Source of the DNA: Clostridiales bacterium
GTDB taxonomy: Bacteria > Bacillota > Clostridia > Lachnospirales > WRAX01
Reading direction: 5' to 3'
DNA length: 6,888 bases
NCBI GenBank assembly: GCA_031262335.1
Contig: JAISHX010000184.1
Span: 1-6,888, forward strand
The translations under genes were made by a program, and so were the position numbers. How positions within the stretch are numbered: position 1 is the first letter of the stretch; each line of letters begins with the position of its first letter. Below are positions 5,506 through 6,888 of this stretch, in pieces. The notes below the pieces were generated by a model that searched no databases, had not been told where the DNA came from, and worked only from the letters and a program-made list of their open reading frames with translations.

Positions 5506-6539
5506 AAGGTAACAAAAAGAACCCGCCTAAAAAGCAGGACAAAAAAGTAAATCAACCAATTCATATAGAAGAAAAAAAACCTGCTGTCGAAACTACAAAT
5601 TTAGAATATTTGGAGTTTTTAGAAGCTTCAAAACAAGCTTTTCTTAATTCCGGAGATGGCGAAACAACCGAAATAATAGGTGTCAGATTTAAACAAGCAG
5701 GCAGGATTTATTATTTTGACCCTGAAGAACAGCAGTTTGAGTGCGGGCAAGGTGTTATTGTTGAAACATCTCGCGGAATAGAGCTTGGCAATGTTGAAGA
5801 AAGCAACAGGATTGTACCCACAACAGAAATTATACAGCCGCTTAGAAAAATAATCCGTCCGGCAAGTGAAGAGGATTATCTGAAACGCGAAATGAATAAG
5901 CAGTTTGAACATGATGCTCTGGAAATATGCGAAGAAAGAATCGCCAATCATGGTCTTAAAATGAAACTTGTTGATGTCGAAGTAACTTTTGATATGACTA
6001 AAATAGTTTTTTATTTTACGGCAGACGGAAGAATTGATTTCCGTGAGCTTGTCAAAGAACTTGCAGCGACATTCCGCATGAGAATAGAGTTACGTCAAAT
6101 AGGAGTGCGTGACGAGGCAAAACTTCTTAATGGCGTCGGCATTTGCGGCAGAAGTTTATGCTGTTCAAACTTTTTAGAAGATTTTCAGCCTGTTTCAATA
6201 AAAATGGCTAAAGAACAGAATTTGTCACTTAACCCGACAAAAATTTCCGGAGTATGCGGCAGACTTATGTGTTGCCTTAAATATGAAGAAAGCGTCTATG
6301 AGTTTCTTAACCGCGGTATGCCGAGCGAAGGCGACATAGTCAGAACACCAGACGGAGATGGTGAAGTTCTCTCAACAAGCGTTCTAAGGCAACTTGTTAA
6401 AGTCGCGGTAAGGACAAATAAAAATTCAGGAGAATTAAACATAGGAATGTACGCCTCAAAAGAGCTAAAGATTTTAAAAAGAAATGTACCTGACGATAAA
6501 GAAAGTGCAGAAAACGGTAGATTAAAAAATTTGGAGTAG
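5502..6539 (+). CDS. ricT: PSP1-domain Fe-S protein RicT (YaaT)
   Basis: Member of the YaaT/PSP1 family. In B. subtilis RicT forms a complex with RicA and RicF that carries [4Fe-4S] clusters and promotes RNase Y-dependent maturation of several mRNAs, also affecting competence, biofilm and sporulation. The PSP1 core spans roughly residues 57-290. The two cysteine motifs are GICGRSLCCSNF (Cys215, 220, 221) and GVCGRLMCCLKYE (Cys252, 257, 258), 37 residues apart. At 345 residues it is longer than B. subtilis YaaT (about 275). The extra length is a lysine- and proline-rich N-terminal tail (residues 1 to about 35) and a charged C-terminal tail after LKILKRN. Both tails look disordered. It starts by ATGA overlap with holB and ends 11 bases before lysA. 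Partner genes ricA and ricF are not in this window. Confidence 0.93.
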   Translation: MKGNKKNPPKKQDKKVNQPIHIEEKKPAVETTNLEYLEFLEASKQAFLNSGDGETTEIIGVRFKQAGRIYYFDPEEQQFECGQGVIVETSRGIELGNVEESNRIVPTTEIIQPLRKIIRPASEEDYLKREMNKQFEHDALEICEERIANHGLKMKLVDVEVTFDMTKIVFYFTADGRIDFRELVKELAATFRMRIELRQIGVRDEAKLLNGVGICGRSLCCSNFLEDFQPVSIKMAKEQNLSLNPTKISGVCGRLMCCLKYEESVYEFLNRGMPSEGDIVRTPDGDGEVLSTSVLRQLVKVAVRTNKNSGELNIGMYASKELKILKRNVPDDKESAENGRLKNLE

Positions 6540-6550
6540 CGGAGGAATCA

Positions 6551-6888
6551 ATGGAGTTTTTTAAGGGTTTGCAACCAATAGATTTGGTTAAAAAATATGG
6601 CAGTCCCCTTTATGTATATAATGAGGATATTTTACGTGAACGCTGTCGTCAAATGGTAGGATTGTGTAAATACAAAAACTTTAAAGTGAATTATTCGGTA
6701 AAGGCGAATACAAATTTAGCTATTTTACAAATTGCACGTTCGGAAGGTGTTTGTGCAGATGCAATGAGTGTAGGAGAAATCGAAGCCGGTCTTGAAGCCG
6801 GATTTTCTCCGGACGATATTTTCTTTATTCCTAATAATGTTTGTGCTGAAGAGATGCAATTTGCTATTAAAAAAGGCATAACTTTAAG
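6551..6888 (+). CDS. lysA: Diaminopimelate decarboxylase (partial, C-terminus outside window)
   Basis: PLP-dependent fold-III enzyme that decarboxylates meso-diaminopimelate to L-lysine, the last step of lysine synthesis. Only 112 complete codons are present. The N-terminal signature YGSPLYVYNEDILRERCR and the cofactor-binding NYSVKANTN with Lys51 as the predicted Schiff-base lysine are clear. VDAMSVGE-like text (CADAMSVGEIEAGLEAGF) and FFIPNNVCAEEM follow, as in clostridial LysA proteins. GGAGG at 6541-6545 is five bases before the ATG. With an 11-base gap and no terminator after ricT, it is probably the last visible gene of the tmk operon. Arginine- or ornithine-type group IV decarboxylases share the fold; the N-terminal text favours LysA, but the substrate-specificity motif is outside the window. 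Confidence 0.87.
   Translation, partial: MEFFKGLQPIDLVKKYGSPLYVYNEDILRERCRQMVGLCKYKNFKVNYSVKANTNLAILQIARSEGVCADAMSVGEIEAGLEAGFSPDDIFFIPNNVCAEEMQFAIKKGITL

Noticed and set aside
3773..5951. Several minus-strand open frames of 63 to 107 codons across darA, yaaR, holB and ricT
   Set aside because: Each is antisense to a well-supported gene, with no family resemblance or ribosome binding site.
6691..6879. 62-codon minus-strand open frame
   Set aside because: It is antisense to the conserved PLP-lysine region of lysA.

Overview
The window looks like chromosomal DNA from a low-GC Gram-positive bacterium of the class Clostridia. Three things point there. A 45-residue peptide with six cysteines matches the SCIFF family, which is nearly universal in Clostridia, and its radical SAM maturase lies next to it. 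The Firmicutes housekeeping order tmk-darA-yaaR-holB-ricT is present. Genes have strong GGAGG ribosome binding sites and A+T-rich codons. I cannot name the genus from sequence alone. No rRNA, tRNA, insertion sequence, prophage or CRISPR array is visible.

Layout. On the minus strand, 1-854 holds the N-terminal 284 codons of a Xaa-Pro aminopeptidase whose 3' end lies outside the window. A 168-base divergent intergenic region follows, with a likely promoter for that gene. On the plus strand come a small four-helix membrane protein (1023-1427), the SCIFF precursor scfA (1498-1635) behind its own promoter, a strong stem-loop terminator (1651-1679), and the SCIFF maturase scfB (1696-3042). A promoter with perfect consensus -35 and -10 hexamers (3074-3102) then starts a tightly packed operon: tmk (TTG start), darA, yaaR, holB, ricT, and, 11 bases later, the start of lysA, which runs off the window. 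darA begins 29 bases inside tmk; darA/yaaR, yaaR/holB and holB/ricT are each joined by a 4-base ATGA overlap.

How the genes work together. ScfB is expected to bind the ScfA leader through its N-terminal recognition domain and install thioether crosslinks from core cysteines, giving a ranthipeptide. The terminator between the two genes would let the cell make much more precursor than enzyme. No dedicated exporter or leader peptidase is visible; the upstream membrane protein is the only local candidate partner. The second operon combines dTMP phosphorylation (Tmk), a cyclic-di-AMP receptor (DarA), an uncharacterised helical protein (YaaR), the clamp-loader delta' subunit (HolB), an Fe-S protein of the Ric/RNA-maturation complex (RicT) and lysine biosynthesis (LysA).

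The least ordinary items are the terminator between precursor and maturase, a perfect 14-bp inverted repeat with a 4-base loop inside holB, a HolB P-loop without its lysine, and two substituted positions near the DarA ligand pocket.
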